Below are positions 20,890 to 31,700 of a stretch of 64,000 nucleotides of DNA, piece by piece. How positions within the stretch are numbered: position 1 is the first letter of the stretch; every line of letters begins with the position of its first letter. This stretch comes from Mycobacterium sp. Its GTDB lineage: Bacteria; Actinomycetota; Actinomycetes; Mycobacteriales; Mycobacteriaceae. Position numbers and translations under genes: made by a program. The notes under the pieces are model-generated. The model was not told the DNA's origin. It did not search any database and saw only the letters and a program-made list of their open reading frames with translations. The DNA is taken from positions 93,468 to 157,467 of the forward strand of contig NZ_JASBVP010000013.1 of assembly GCF_029961025.1 (NCBI RefSeq), given 5' to 3'.

Positions 20890-22083
20890 ATGACCAAACT
20901 CGCTCAGACGCTCGGCCTCACTGAGTTTCAAGCCGACATCGTATCCGCGGTGAGACACTTCGTGGACAAGGAGATCATTCCCAACGCGCCCGAACTCGAA
21001 CGTTCCGACACCTATCCGCAAGGCATTGTCGATCAGATGCGGAAGATGGGCCTTTTCGGTCTGACGATTCCGCCAGAGTTCGGTGGGCTGGGGGAGTCGC
21101 TGCTGACCTACGCGCTCTGCGTCGAGGAACTGGCGCGCGGCTGGATGAGCATCTCCGGGGTGATCAACACCCATTTTATTGTCGCGTATCTGCTGCGCCA
21201 GCACGGCACGCGGGCGCAAAAACAGCAGTACTTGCCGCGAATGGCAACCGGCGAGGTTCGTGGTGCGTTTTCGATGTCCGAACCGGAGCTGGGCTCGGAT
21301 GTCGCCGCAATCCGGACGCACGCCCGACGCACCCCGGGCGGCAGCTACATCATTGACGGCCAGAAGATGTGGTTGACCAACGGCGCCAGCTCAACGCTGA
21401 TCGCGGTGTTGGTGCGAACAGCCGAGGGAGCGGAAAAGCCGCACCGCAATCTGACGGCGTTCCTCATCGAAAAACCCACCGGCTTCGGCGAAGTAGCACC
21501 GGGCCTGGTGATCCCCGGCAAGATCGACAAGCTGGGATACAAGGGCATTGATACCACCGAGCTCATTTTCGACGGCTATCGAGCGAACGCTGGCGACATC
21601 CTCGGTGGCACCCCGGGGCAGGGATTTTTTCAGATGATGGACGGCATTGAAGTCGGCCGCGTCAACGTCGCCGCCCGCGCCTGCGGGGTTGCGCTGCGCG
21701 CTTTTGAACTCGCGATGCGGTACGCCCAGCAACGACACACGTTTGGCAAGCCGATAGTCGAGCACCAGGCGATTGCGTTTCAGCTGGCCGAGATGGCCAC
21801 CAAAATCGAGGCCGCCCATTTGATGATGGTCAATGCCGCCCGCCTGAAAGATTCGGGGGAGCGCAATGACTTGGTCGCAGGCATGGCCAAATACCTGGCC
21901 AGCGAATTCTGTTCGGAGGTCACCCAGCAGAGCTTTCGCATCCACGGCGGCTACGGCTACTCTAAGGAATACGAGATCGAGCGGCTGATGCGTGACGCAC
22001 CGTTTCTGCTGATCGGCGAGGGCACGAGCGAAATACAGAAGTCCATCATCAGTAAACGGCTGCTAGCCGAGTATCGGATCTGA
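20890..22083 (+). CDS. acyl-CoA dehydrogenase (FadE family), second in cluster
   Basis: A 397-residue acyl-CoA dehydrogenase with FSMSEPELGSDVAA, IIDGQKMWLTNGA, IHGGYGYSKEYEIERL and GEGTSEIQKSII. The start is ATG 20890 with the purine-rich AGAAAGG before it; a GTG eight codons earlier (20866) is less likely. It follows the CoA-transferase by 41 nt and precedes the GntR gene by 3 nt, so it belongs to the same operon. Two dehydrogenases in one cluster suggest two different substrate steps or chain lengths. Confidence 0.91.
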   Translation: MTKLAQTLGLTEFQADIVSAVRHFVDKEIIPNAPELERSDTYPQGIVDQMRKMGLFGLTIPPEFGGLGESLLTYALCVEELARGWMSISGVINTHFIVAYLLRQHGTRAQKQQYLPRMATGEVRGAFSMSEPELGSDVAAIRTHARRTPGGSYIIDGQKMWLTNGASSTLIAVLVRTAEGAEKPHRNLTAFLIEKPTGFGEVAPGLVIPGKIDKLGYKGIDTTELIFDGYRANAGDILGGTPGQGFFQMMDGIEVGRVNVAARACGVALRAFELAMRYAQQRHTFGKPIVEHQAIAFQLAEMATKIEAAHLMMVNAARLKDSGERNDLVAGMAKYLASEFCSEVTQQSFRIHGGYGYSKEYEIERLMRDAPFLLIGEGTSEIQKSIISKRLLAEYRI

Positions 22084-22086
22084 GCG

Positions 22087-22800
22087 GTGATGGTTCCGGA
22101 GTTCGCAACCCGGCCGCAGCTCTCCGACGGCGTGGCCCGCTTCGTGCGCAAGCGGATCTTCGACGGCACCTATGCCACGGGGCAATACATCCGGTTGGAT
22201 CAACTGTCCGCGGAGTTGGGTGTCAGCGTAACGCCGGTGCGGGAGGCACTTTTCCAACTTCGCGCCGAAGGACTTTTGGCTCAGCAGCCGCACCGGGGAT
22301 TTGTGGTGTTGCCATTGACGGCCCGGGATCTGACCGACGTCGCAAATGTCCAGGCTTACGTCGGCGGGGAGCTGGCCGCACGGGCCGCCGTCAACATCGG
22401 CGAGGGTCAGTTACGCCACCTCAAGGAGATCCAGAGTCGGCTCGAGAAAGCCTATGCCCAGGGGGACAATGACCGTGCGGTGGGTCTCAACCATGAGTTT
22501 CACCGAGTCATCAACATAGCCGCGGACTCACCCAAACTTGCCCAGCTGATGTCACGGATTACCCGGTACGCAGCCGAATCGGTGTTTCCGATCATTGTGG
22601 GCTGGCCAGAGCGATCCATGAGGCATCATCGGCGCCTACTGGCAGCACTTCAGAAACACAATGACGAACTTGCGCGCCAAGTCATGTCGAAACACCTTGC
22701 TAGTGCTGCTGTTTCGCTGATCGAACATCTTGCAGAGCGCGGCGTGATAGCTGAACAGCCGGTTGTGCTGCAGACCCGCGCGGCTGATCCGTCCCGGTAA
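22087..22800 (+). CDS. GntR family transcriptional regulator (FCD-type)
   Basis: A 237-residue regulator. The N-terminal winged helix-turn-helix contains LDQLSAELGVSVTPVREALFQLRAEGLL, and the helical C-terminal part has the FCD-domain pattern (VGLNHEFHRVINIAADSP, and MRHHRRLLAALQKHND with metal/ligand histidines). These proteins usually repress acid or acyl-CoA catabolism until a metabolite binds. It is the last gene of the cluster and probably acts at the inverted repeat 17631-17649. Start may be GTG 22087 or ATG 22090. Confidence 0.9.
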   Translation: MMVPEFATRPQLSDGVARFVRKRIFDGTYATGQYIRLDQLSAELGVSVTPVREALFQLRAEGLLAQQPHRGFVVLPLTARDLTDVANVQAYVGGELAARAAVNIGEGQLRHLKEIQSRLEKAYAQGDNDRAVGLNHEFHRVINIAADSPKLAQLMSRITRYAAESVFPIIVGWPERSMRHHRRLLAALQKHNDELARQVMSKHLASAAVSLIEHLAERGVIAEQPVVLQTRAADPSR

Positions 22801-22821
22801 TACCGAAAAACTGTGGCTTTT

Positions 22822-23439
22822 TCACACCGGGTCGAATTTGGCGATCAGCCATTTGCCGTGAACCCTGGTCAAGGTCACCCGAACGCTGCTGGCCGCCATC
22901 GAGGGATCGGGCTTGTCCTTGCTGGTGGTGCTCTGGTCGACGAAGACCAGCACGACCGCCGAATCCGGATGAAGCTCGGCGACCGCGGCGCGCATCACGT
23001 GCGCGGTGGTTTTCAGCGCCTTCTGTCTGGCCGCCGGTGCGACGATCTGGCGGGTGAACTGATCGTAGTAAGACAAGAAATCCCCTGTCAGGTGCGACTT
23101 GGCGATGGCGAAGTCACGGTCGAGGGTGTCGGGGGCATAGGAGAGCAGCGCGACGGTCCCGTCGGAGGCGGCGCTCAACACCGCCCGCGCAACGCCGGGG
23201 CCGGTTTGCCGGTCGGGCCGGTACTGGTGAAAATACAGCCAGCTCGCCAGCCCGCCGGACGTCACCAACAACAGAATGAGAACCGCGGTAACGAGTTTCA
23301 CCGCATGCAGCCGGCGCCATAGCCCAGCTTCAGACGCCGGCCGGCGGGCTTCAGCCGCAGTCTCGTCGAGTGCGATGTTTTTACCGGTCCCGTCAGCGGA
23401 CGCGGCATCATCCACGTCGGCCCTGTCCTCGATCGTCAC
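22822..23439 (-). CDS. Mce-associated-like membrane protein (second of pair)
   Basis: A 205-residue protein with a short cytoplasmic N-terminus, one transmembrane segment ([22 protein letters not shown]) and an extracytoplasmic domain typical of Mce-associated proteins ([46 protein letters not shown]). It resembles M. tuberculosis Rv1362c. It overlaps its upstream partner by GTGA and is convergent with the GntR gene. No mce genes are in the window. Confidence 0.82.
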   Translation of the reverse strand: MTIEDRADVDDAASADGTGKNIALDETAAEARRPASEAGLWRRLHAVKLVTAVLILLLVTSGGLASWLYFHQYRPDRQTGPGVARAVLSAASDGTVALLSYAPDTLDRDFAIAKSHLTGDFLSYYDQFTRQIVAPAARQKALKTTAHVMRAAVAELHPDSAVVLVFVDQSTTSKDKPDPSMAASSVRVTLTRVHGKWLIAKFDPV

Positions 23440-24251
23440 GGCACGAACTCAACTTTCGACATCTTTATTTGGCCGCCGTCGTCGGAGACGGTTACTCTGA
23501 GCCGCCACGCCCGTGGATCCTCTTTGGCACCGGCCGAATTGGTGACTCGTGAGGTCGCCGACACCAATACCACAGCGGAATTCTTACCCATCGACTCGAC
23601 GGCCACCGAGTTGACCGTTCCTTCGGTGACGACCCTGGACTGCTCGACGACCGTCGTGAAATCCGCGGCTCGCTGCTGAAAGTCGTCCTTGAACTCGCCG
23701 GTGGAGCTGTCGAGCACCCGCTGGACGTCCTGCTTTGCCTTCGTGAAGTCGAGGGAGGTCAGGTTGATCACGCCTTGTCTGGCCCCGGCGGCAAACGCCG
23801 CGGCGCGCTGGCGTTGCTGGATGACATCGTGGTGCCGCCACAGGATGGCTGCGCTCGCGGCGAGCAAACCGCAGGTGGCGATGACCGCCGCCGCTTTGGC
23901 GGCCCCGGACGGTGTCGGTAGCCGCAGCCGGCGTCGCCGGGAGGAAAGCTCGGGCTCGGGGGTGGGTGGCGCACCCGCAAGGCCACCCGCACCCGTTTCG
24001 GTGACCCTTTCGGTCCCGCTCGCCGCGACGCCCGGCTCCCTCCCGGGTGCAGTCGGGGCAGCCGGGCCGGCCGATTCTTCGGTGGCTTGTGCCCGGGCTT
24101 CACGCCGCAGCCGGATGGCCCGCGCACGGGCACGGGCCGCGGCGGCCAGCGCCTCGGCCTCTGCCGCCTCCGCTTCGGCCAGTTCGGCCAGCGCCATCGC
24201 GTCGGCTGCGGGCATGGCGGCATCTACCGGTCGCTCATCGGGGTCAGTCAT
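23436..24251 (-). CDS. Mce-associated-like membrane protein (first of pair)
   Basis: A 271-residue protein with an alanine/glutamate-rich, probably coiled-coil N-terminus (repeated Glu-Ala blocks then Ala-Arg repeats), a proline-rich linker, one transmembrane segment ([19 protein letters not shown]) and an extracytoplasmic domain with [20 protein letters not shown] and [16 protein letters not shown], as in Rv1363c-type proteins. The start is ATG 24251 with an AGG eight bases upstream; a GTG at 24260 is also open. It is cotranscribed with its downstream partner. Confidence 0.82.
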   Translation of the reverse strand: MTDPDERPVDAAMPAADAMALAELAEAEAAEAEALAAAARARARAIRLRREARAQATEESAGPAAPTAPGREPGVAASGTERVTETGAGGLAGAPPTPEPELSSRRRRLRLPTPSGAAKAAAVIATCGLLAASAAILWRHHDVIQQRQRAAAFAAGARQGVINLTSLDFTKAKQDVQRVLDSSTGEFKDDFQQRAADFTTVVEQSRVVTEGTVNSVAVESMGKNSAVVLVSATSRVTNSAGAKEDPRAWRLRVTVSDDGGQIKMSKVEFVP

Positions 24252-24574
24252 CGCGCTCACCTGTCAGCTTCAGCTTCGACCGCACTGCGGTTTTTCACCG
24301 CATTGCTCCTTGCTACCACCGGGCTACCACCGGGCGCGCCGCAGCGATCCCCGACCAGGTCGATCGACGGATTTTACCCACGTCGTCGGCGGCGGTGACG
24401 GAAAGCTACGGCCAGCGACCCGGCCGGCGCCGGCATCCGAAAAGATCCGCAAAGATCCGCCGCCGCCGCCAAGACAAGATCCCCCGGGTAGTGGCCCGAA
24501 AGGCGGCCCGAGCCCGGGCGTCTTTGACACAGCCGTGACCACTGAAATTCCTGATTCAGATGATGTGGTTGTCA
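24252..24574. other. intergenic region with two short tandem repeats
   Basis: No convincing gene lies here. GCTACCACCGG occurs twice in tandem (24312-24333) and AAAGATCCGC twice in tandem (24441-24460). The region lies between two divergent genes and should contain both promoters. Confidence 0.5.
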
Positions 24575-24580
24575 TATCCT
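24575..24580 (+). promoter_or_regulatory. candidate -10 element of the DUF1906 gene
   Basis: TATCCT matches TANNNT and ends 7 nt before the GTG start at 24588, consistent with a leaderless transcript. Confidence 0.4.
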
Positions 24581-24587
24581 GTGACAC

Positions 24588-25310
24588 GTGTCGGTTTCTC
24601 GTCGCGATGTCCTCAAACTCGCGGCTGTGACGCCGGGGCTGCTGGGCCTCGAGGGTCTAACGTCGGCACTGCTTTCCACGCCGGCGGCTGCGAGTCCGGG
24701 CGGCGTTTTGTTGGACTATGCGGCCGGGGTCATCCCCGCCAGCGCGATCAAGGCCGCCGGTGCGGTCGGGTCGATCCGCTATGTCTCTGATCGCCGGCCC
24801 GGCGGCACCTGGATGCTTGGTAAGCCGATCCAACTCGATGAGGCGCGTGACCTGTACCGCAATGGGCTAAAGATCGTGTCGTGCTACCAATACGGCAAGG
24901 AGAGCACCGCCGACTGGCTGGGCGGTTATCGCGCCGGGGTGACGCATGCCACGCGCGGTTGGCAGTTGCATACCGCCGCCGGTGGTCCGGCCGGTGCTCC
25001 GATCTACGCCTCGATCGATGATGACCCGTCGTATGAGCAGTACAAACAGCAAGTGGCCCCCTATCTGCGCGGCTGGGAGTCGGTGCTTGGTCATCACCGA
25101 GTGGGCGTGTACGCCAACTCCAAAACGATCGACTGGGCGCTCAACGACGGCTTGGGTTCCTACTTCTGGCAGCACAACTGGGGCTCACCCAAGGGGTTCA
25201 CCCATCCGGCCGCCCATTTGCATCAGGTCGAGATCGACAAGCGCACGGTGGCCGGGGTCGGTGTCGACGTCAACAACATCCTCAAGCCCCAATTCGGTCA
25301 GTGGGACTAA
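24588..25310 (+). CDS. Tat-exported DUF1906 glycoside hydrolase-like protein (Rv2525c-like)
   Basis: A 240-residue exported protein. The N-terminus SRRDVLK followed by a hydrophobic stretch and TPAAAS is a twin-arginine signal peptide. The mature part begins GGVLLDYAAGVIPASAIK and shows the DUF1906 fold features ISIDDDPSYEQY-type acidic loop (SIDDDPSYEQ), GVYANSKTIDWAL and YFWQHNWGSPKGF. M. tuberculosis Rv2525c is a Tat substrate linked to cell-wall integrity and lies directly upstream of fas, as here. The enzymatic activity is unproven. Confidence 0.92.
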   Translation: MSVSRRDVLKLAAVTPGLLGLEGLTSALLSTPAAASPGGVLLDYAAGVIPASAIKAAGAVGSIRYVSDRRPGGTWMLGKPIQLDEARDLYRNGLKIVSCYQYGKESTADWLGGYRAGVTHATRGWQLHTAAGGPAGAPIYASIDDDPSYEQYKQQVAPYLRGWESVLGHHRVGVYANSKTIDWALNDGLGSYFWQHNWGSPKGFTHPAAHLHQVEIDKRTVAGVGVDVNNILKPQFGQWD

Positions 25311-25795
25311 CGCGGGAGCCGGCTCAGCAAACATCCGAGCGGAACGCTCGTGACGTGACGGTTATCGGGGCGCGCCGTGTCGCAGATCCGCGTTAGCACA
25401 AACTTTTAACATAACGATTTGATAACAATATGGGGTTGAGCTGCAGGATTATGGCTACTCGTCCGTAACCGCCGACACGCAGGACATTTGGTCGGCGCCG
25501 CGCCGACCATGGTTCAGCGCCGTGTTACCCAGGCCACCGTTACTCGCGCGTAGAACTCGTCAGTAACCACTTCGCACACCGGCAACGCCAACGTGGCTAT
25601 GACACCCTTATGGCAGCCGATGTCGTTCCGTCGCGGCGTTCGGCCCCACGGGTCGGCGCCGATGACATACCGGTCAGTGAGGACCCGGCTGGTTCGACGG
25701 GATCGGTGGGAGCTTGTCGATGCCGCGGGCCGGCGCGCACCTGGCAGGTGGCACGAAACGAGACGCAACAGCAGTACTACAGGGAGATACGCACG
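25311..25795 (+). promoter_or_regulatory. fas promoter region with repeated CTCGTC-GTAACC boxes
   Basis: This 485-bp region precedes fas. CTCGTCCGTAACC (25458-25470) recurs as CTCGTCAGTAACC (25556-25568), 98 bp apart, and GTTACT (25539-25544) with AGTAAC (25562-25567) forms an inverted repeat around the second copy. An AT-rich stretch lies at about 25399-25433. In M. tuberculosis the regulator FasR binds inverted repeats upstream of fas-acpS; these boxes are candidates by position only. A longer open frame from 25610 runs into fas but its N-terminus has no family match. Confidence 0.45.
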
Positions 25796-28700
25796 GTGAC
25801 GATCTATGAGCACGACAGGGTGTCAGCGGACCGCGACGGCGGTGCCCCGGAGGCCGTGCACACCCACACCCTGGTCGATCGCCTGACGGCGGGCGAGCCT
25901 TACGCGATCGCGTTCGGCGGCCAGGGCAGCGCGTGGCTGGACACGCTCGAGGAGCTGGTGTCTTCGGCCGGTATCGAGTCTGAGTTGACGACACTGGTCG
26001 GTGAGGCGGACCTGCTGCTCGAGCCGGTCGCGAAGGAGCTGGTGGTGGTGCGCCCCATCGGCTTCGATCCGCTGGGCTGGGTCCGGGCGCTGGCCGCGGA
26101 GGACCCGGTGCCCCCGGCCAAGCAGCTGACCTCCGCCGCGGTGTCGGTGCCCGGTGTGCTGCTGACCCAGATCGCGGCGATGCGCGCGTTGGCGCGCCAG
26201 GGCATGGACTTCGCCGCCGTAGCGCCGAGAGCCGTCGCAGGCCATTCCCAAGGGGTGTTGGCGGTCGAGTCGCTAAAGTCCGGCGGCGCACGCGACGTCG
26301 AACTGCTGGCTTTGGCGCAGCTCATCGGGGCCGCGGGCACGCTGGTGGCCCGTCGCCGCGGAATCTCCATTCTCGGCGACCGCCCGCCGATGGTGTCGGT
26401 CACCAACGCCGACCCCGAGCGCATCCGCGCGCTGCTCGACGAGTTCGCCAAGGATGTCCGGACCGTGCTGCCCCCGGTGTTATCCATCCGCAATGGTCGC
26501 CGCGCGGTGGTCATCACCGGAACCCCCGAGCAGCTGTCGCGTTTCGAGCTCTACTGCAAGCAGATTTCCGAGAAGGAAGCGGCCGAGCGCAAAAACAAGG
26601 TGCGCGGCGGCGGCGTGTTCGCGCCGGTGTTCGACCCGGTGCAGGTCGAGGTCGGCTTCCACACTCCCCGGCTCGCCGACGGGATCGGTTTGGTCGCCGG
26701 TTGGGCCGAGAAGGCGGGCCTCGATGTTGACCTGGCCCGGGAGATGACCGAGGCCATCCTGGTGCGTGAAGTCGACTGGGTGGAGGAAGTCAGCAGGTTG
26801 CACGAGGCCGGGGCGCGCTGGATCCTCGACCTGGGTCCCGGTGACATCCTGACCCGGCTGACCGCCCCGGTGATCCGTGGCCTCGGGGTGGGCATCGTGC
26901 CGGCGGCGACCCGTGGGGGGCAGCGCAACCTGTTTACCCCCGGGGCCGTTCCCGAGGTAGCGCGTCCGTGGTCGAGTTACGCGCCGTCGCTGGTGCGTCT
27001 GCCCGACGGCAGGGTCAAGCTGTCCACCAAATTCTCTCGGTTGACCGGCCGATCGCCCATCCTGCTGGCGGGCATGACCCCCACCACCGTGGATGCCAAG
27101 ATCGTCGCCGCCGCCGCCAACGCCGGGCACTGGGCCGAACTGGCCGGCGGTGGACAGGTCACCGAGGAGATCTTCACAAACCGCATCGAGGAGCTGAACC
27201 GGCTGCTTGAGCCCGGGCGCACCTTCCAATTCAACGCCTTGTTCCTCGACCCGTATCTGTGGAAGCTGCAGGTGGGTGGAAAACGGTTGGTGCAGAAGGC
27301 GCGTCAGTCCGGCGCGCCGATCGACGGCGTGGTCATCAGCGCCGGCATCCCCGAGCTGGAAGAGGCCGTCGAGCTGATCGATGAGCTCAATGCGATCGGC
27401 ATCAGCCACGTGGTGTTCAAGCCTGGTACCGTCGAGCAGATCCGAGCGGTGATCCGCATCGCGACCGAGGTGCCCACCAAACCGGTGATCATGCACATCG
27501 AGGGTGGGCGTGCCGGCGGGCACCACTCCTGGGAAGACCTCGACGACCTGCTGCTGGCCACCTACTCGGAGGTGCGCTCGCGCGCTAACATCACGGTCTG
27601 CGTCGGCGGCGGTATCGGCACCCCCGAGCGGGCGGCAGAATACCTCTCCGGGAGCTGGGCGCGGCCCTACGGCTTCCCGCTGATGCCGGTGGACGGCATC
27701 TTGGTCGGTACCGCGGCGATGGCGACCAAAGAGGCCACCACGTCACCGTCGGTCAAGCGGATGTTGGTGGAAACCCAGGGCACCGACCAGTGGATTGGTG
27801 CCGGAAAAGCCCAGGGCGGCATGGCGTCCAGCCGCAGCCAGCTCGGTGCCGACATCCACGAGATCGACAATGCGGCATCCCGGTGCGGTCGGTTGCTCGA
27901 CGAGGTGGCCGGCGACGCCGAGGCGGTCGCGGCGCGCCGTGACGAGATCATCGCCGCGATGGCCAAAACCGCCAAACCTTACTTCGGCGACGTCGGAGAG
28001 ATGACCTATCTGCAGTGGCTGCGTCGCTACCTCGAACTGACCATCGGTGACGGCAACTCCACCGCGGACACCGCCGCGCCGGGCAGTCCCTGGCTCGCCG
28101 ACGCCTGGCGCGACCGGTTCGAAAAGATGCTGCAGCGCGCCGAGGCGCGGTTGCACCCAAGGGACTTCGGTCCGATAGAGACATTGTTCGCCGACCGGCA
28201 GTTGCTGGAGACTCCCCACGAGGCGGTCGCCGCCCTGCTGGCGCGCTACCCCGACGCCGCGACCGTGCAGCTGCACCCCGCCGACGTGCCCTTCTTCGTC
28301 ACCTTGTGCAAGACGCCGGGCAAGCCGGTCAACTTCGTGCCGGTCATCGATAAAGACGTGCGGCGCTGGTGGCGCAGTGACTCGCTGTGGCAGGCGCACG
28401 ACGCCCGCTACGACGCCGACCAGGTGTGTATCATTCCGGGCCCGACCTCGGTGGCGGGCATCACCCGGATGGACGAACCCGTGGGGGAACTGCTGGACCG
28501 CTTCGAGCAAGCCGCCATCGACGAGATACTGGCCGCCGGCGGGCAACCGCAACCCGTTACCGCACGCCGGCGGGGCCGTAGGGATGTGACCGGGCCGCTG
28601 GCCGTCGTCCTCGACTCTCCCGACGTGCTGTGGGCGGGCCGGGCCACCACCAATCCGGTGCACCGCATCTCTGATCCGGGCGACTGGCAAGTCCACGAAA

Positions 28701-31700
28701 ACCGCAGCGCTACCCATTCATCCACCGGGGCGCGGCTGCAGGTCAGCGCCGACGACCAGGTTCTGCTGAGCGTTCCGGTGTCCGGTTCCTGGGTCGAAAT
28801 CCGAATCACCGTGCCCCCCAACACGGTTGATGGTGGAATGCCGGTTGTCAGCACAGCGGACGCGGCCAGCGCTATGCGGTCGGTGCTGGCCATCGCCGCC
28901 GGCGTCGACGGGCCCGCAGCGCTGCCGCCGGTGCATGACGGAACAGCAACCGTGGTGGTGGACTGGAACCCGGAACGAGTCGCCGACCACACCGGGGTCA
29001 CGGCAACCTTCGGTGAGCCGCTGGCTCCTGGCCCGACCACCGTACCCGACGCCCTGGTGGGCCCTTGCTGGCCGGCGGTTTTTGCGGCAATCGGCGCTGC
29101 GGTCACCGAAACCGGGGTGCCCGTGGTGGAGGGGCTGCTGAGCCTGGTGCACCTGGACCATGCCGCCCGGCTGGTTGGTCCCCTGCCCACGGTTCCGGTC
29201 GAATTGACTGTCACCGCAACCGTGTCGAGCGCTATCGACACCGAGGTCGGTCGGGTCGTGCCGGTCTCGGTCACGGTAGCCGCACAAGACGGGGCGGTGC
29301 TCGCCACCCTCGTGGAGCGATTCGCGATCCGCGGGCGTACCGGCACCGCCGAGCTCACCGACCCGGTTCGGGCCGGGGGCGCGGTGTCGGACAACGCTAC
29401 CGAGACCCCGCGCCGGCGCCGGCGCGACGTCAGGCTCACCGCACCGGTGGACATGCGCCCGTTCGCGGTGGTGTCCGGCGACCACAACCCGATTCACACC
29501 GACCGCGCCGCAGCGCTGCTGGCGGGTTTGGAATCGCCGATCGTGCACGGGATGTGGTTGTCCGCCGCCGCGCAACACGTGGTGACTGCCACCGATGGGC
29601 AAGCCCGCCCACCGGCCCGCCTTATCGGTTGGACCGCGCGCTTTTTGGGCATGGTGCGCCCCGGTGACGAGGTCGACTTCCGGGTCGATCGGGTCGGGAT
29701 CGATCAGGGTGCCGAGATCGTCGAGGTCGCCGCTCGCGTCGGCCCGGAACTGGTGATGTCGGCCAGCGCACGGCTGGCCGCCCCCAAGACGGTGTACGCG
29801 TTTCCCGGCCAGGGTATCCAGCACAAGGGCATGGGCATGGAGGTGCGAGCGCGCTCCAAGGCCGCCCGTAAGGTGTGGGACTCGGCGGACAAGTTCACCC
29901 GCGAGACACTGGGCTTTTCGGTGTTGCATGTGGTGCGCGACAACCCCACCAGCATCATCGCGCGCGGCGTGCACTACCACCACCCCGACGGGGTGCTCTA
30001 CCTGACGCAGTTCACCCAGGTGGCGATGGCCACCGTGGCGGCGGCGCAGGTCGCCGAGATGCGTGAGCGGGGAGCCTTCGTCGAAGATGCGATCGCCTGC
30101 GGGCACTCCGTGGGTGAGTACACCGCGTTGGCCTGCGTGACCGGGATCTATGAACTCGAGGCTCTGCTGGAGACGGTATTTCATCGCGGGTCGAAGATGC
30201 ATGACATCGTGCCACGCGACGAACTGGGCCGCTCCAACTACCGGCTGGCAGCCATCCGCCCGTCGCAGATCGACCTCGCGGACGCCGACGTCCCGGCGTT
30301 CGTGGCCGAGATCGCCGAGCGCACCGGCGAATTCCTTGAGATCGTGAACTACAACCTGCGCGGCTCCCAATACGCGATCGCCGGCACCGTTCGTGGTCTT
30401 CAAGCACTGGAAGCCGAGGTCGAAAAGCGCCGGGAAATCACCGGCGGCAAACGGTCGTTCATTTTGGTCCCGGGCATCGATGTGCCGTTCCACTCGCGAG
30501 TGCTGCGGGTGGGGGTGGCGGAATTCCGCCGCTCGCTGGACCGGGTCATGCCGCACGACAGGGACCCCGAGCTGATCATCGGGCGCTACATCCCCAACCT
30601 GGTGCCGCGGCCGTTCTCCCTGGATCGCGACTTCATCCAGGAGATTCGCGACCTGGTGCCGGCCGAACCGCTCGACCCGATCCTCGCCGACTACGACACC
30701 TGGCGTCGGGAACGGCCGCGGGAAATGGCGCGCACCGTCTTCATCGAGCTGTTGGCCTGGCAGTTCGCCAGCCCGGTGCGCTGGATCGAGACGCAGGACC
30801 TGCTGTTCACCGAAGAGGCCGCCGGCGGGCTGGGGGTGGAGCGGTTCGTCGAGATCGGCGTGAAGTCGGCGCCGACCGTGGCCGGATTGGCGACCAACAC
30901 CCTCAAGCTGCCCGAATATGCCCACAGCACGGTCGAAGTGCTCAACGCGGAGCGCGACGCGGCGGTGCTGTTCGCCACCGACACCGATCCCGAGCCGGAG
31001 CCTGATGTCGAGGAACCGGTGGCCGAGGCGCCGGAGGAGCCCGCAGCCGTCGAAACCGCACCGGCTCCGGCGCCCACCGCGGCCCCGGGCGGCCCCAGGC
31101 CCGACGACATCCCGTTCGACGCGGCCGACGCCACCCTGGCACTGATCGCGCTGGCAGCCAAGATGCGTATCGACCAGATCGAGGCGCTGGACTCCATCGA
31201 GTCCATCACCGACGGCGCCTCATCGCGGCGCAACCAGCTGTTGGTCGACCTGGGTTCCGAGCTGAGCCTCGGCGCCATCGACGGTGCCGCGGAGGCCGAC
31301 CTGGCCACGCTGCGGTCGCAGGTGACGAAGCTCGCGCGCACCTACAAGCCTTACGGGCCGGTGCTTTCCGATGCGATCAACGACCAGCTGCGGACGGTTC
31401 TGGGACCCTCCGGCAAGCGGCCCGGCGCTATCGCGGAGCGGGTGAAGAAGGTCTGGCAGCTCGGCGACGGGTGGGCGAAACACGTCACCGTCGAGGTCGC
31501 GCTGGGTACCCGTGAGGGCACCAGCGTCCGTGGCGGTGCCCTGGGGCACCTGCACGAGGGCGCGTTGGCCGATGCGGCCAGCGTTGACAAGGTGATCGAC
31601 GCGGCGGTCACCGCGGTGGCCGCGCGCCGGGGCGTCGCGGTGGCCCTGCCGTCTTCGGGGGGTGGCGGCGGTGCCACCGTCGACGCGGCCGCGCTCAATG

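Noticed and set aside
28718..30925. A 735-codon frame antisense to fas, and several others inside fas
   Set aside because: High GC content keeps antisense frames open; the fas frame is fully conserved and these have no family features.
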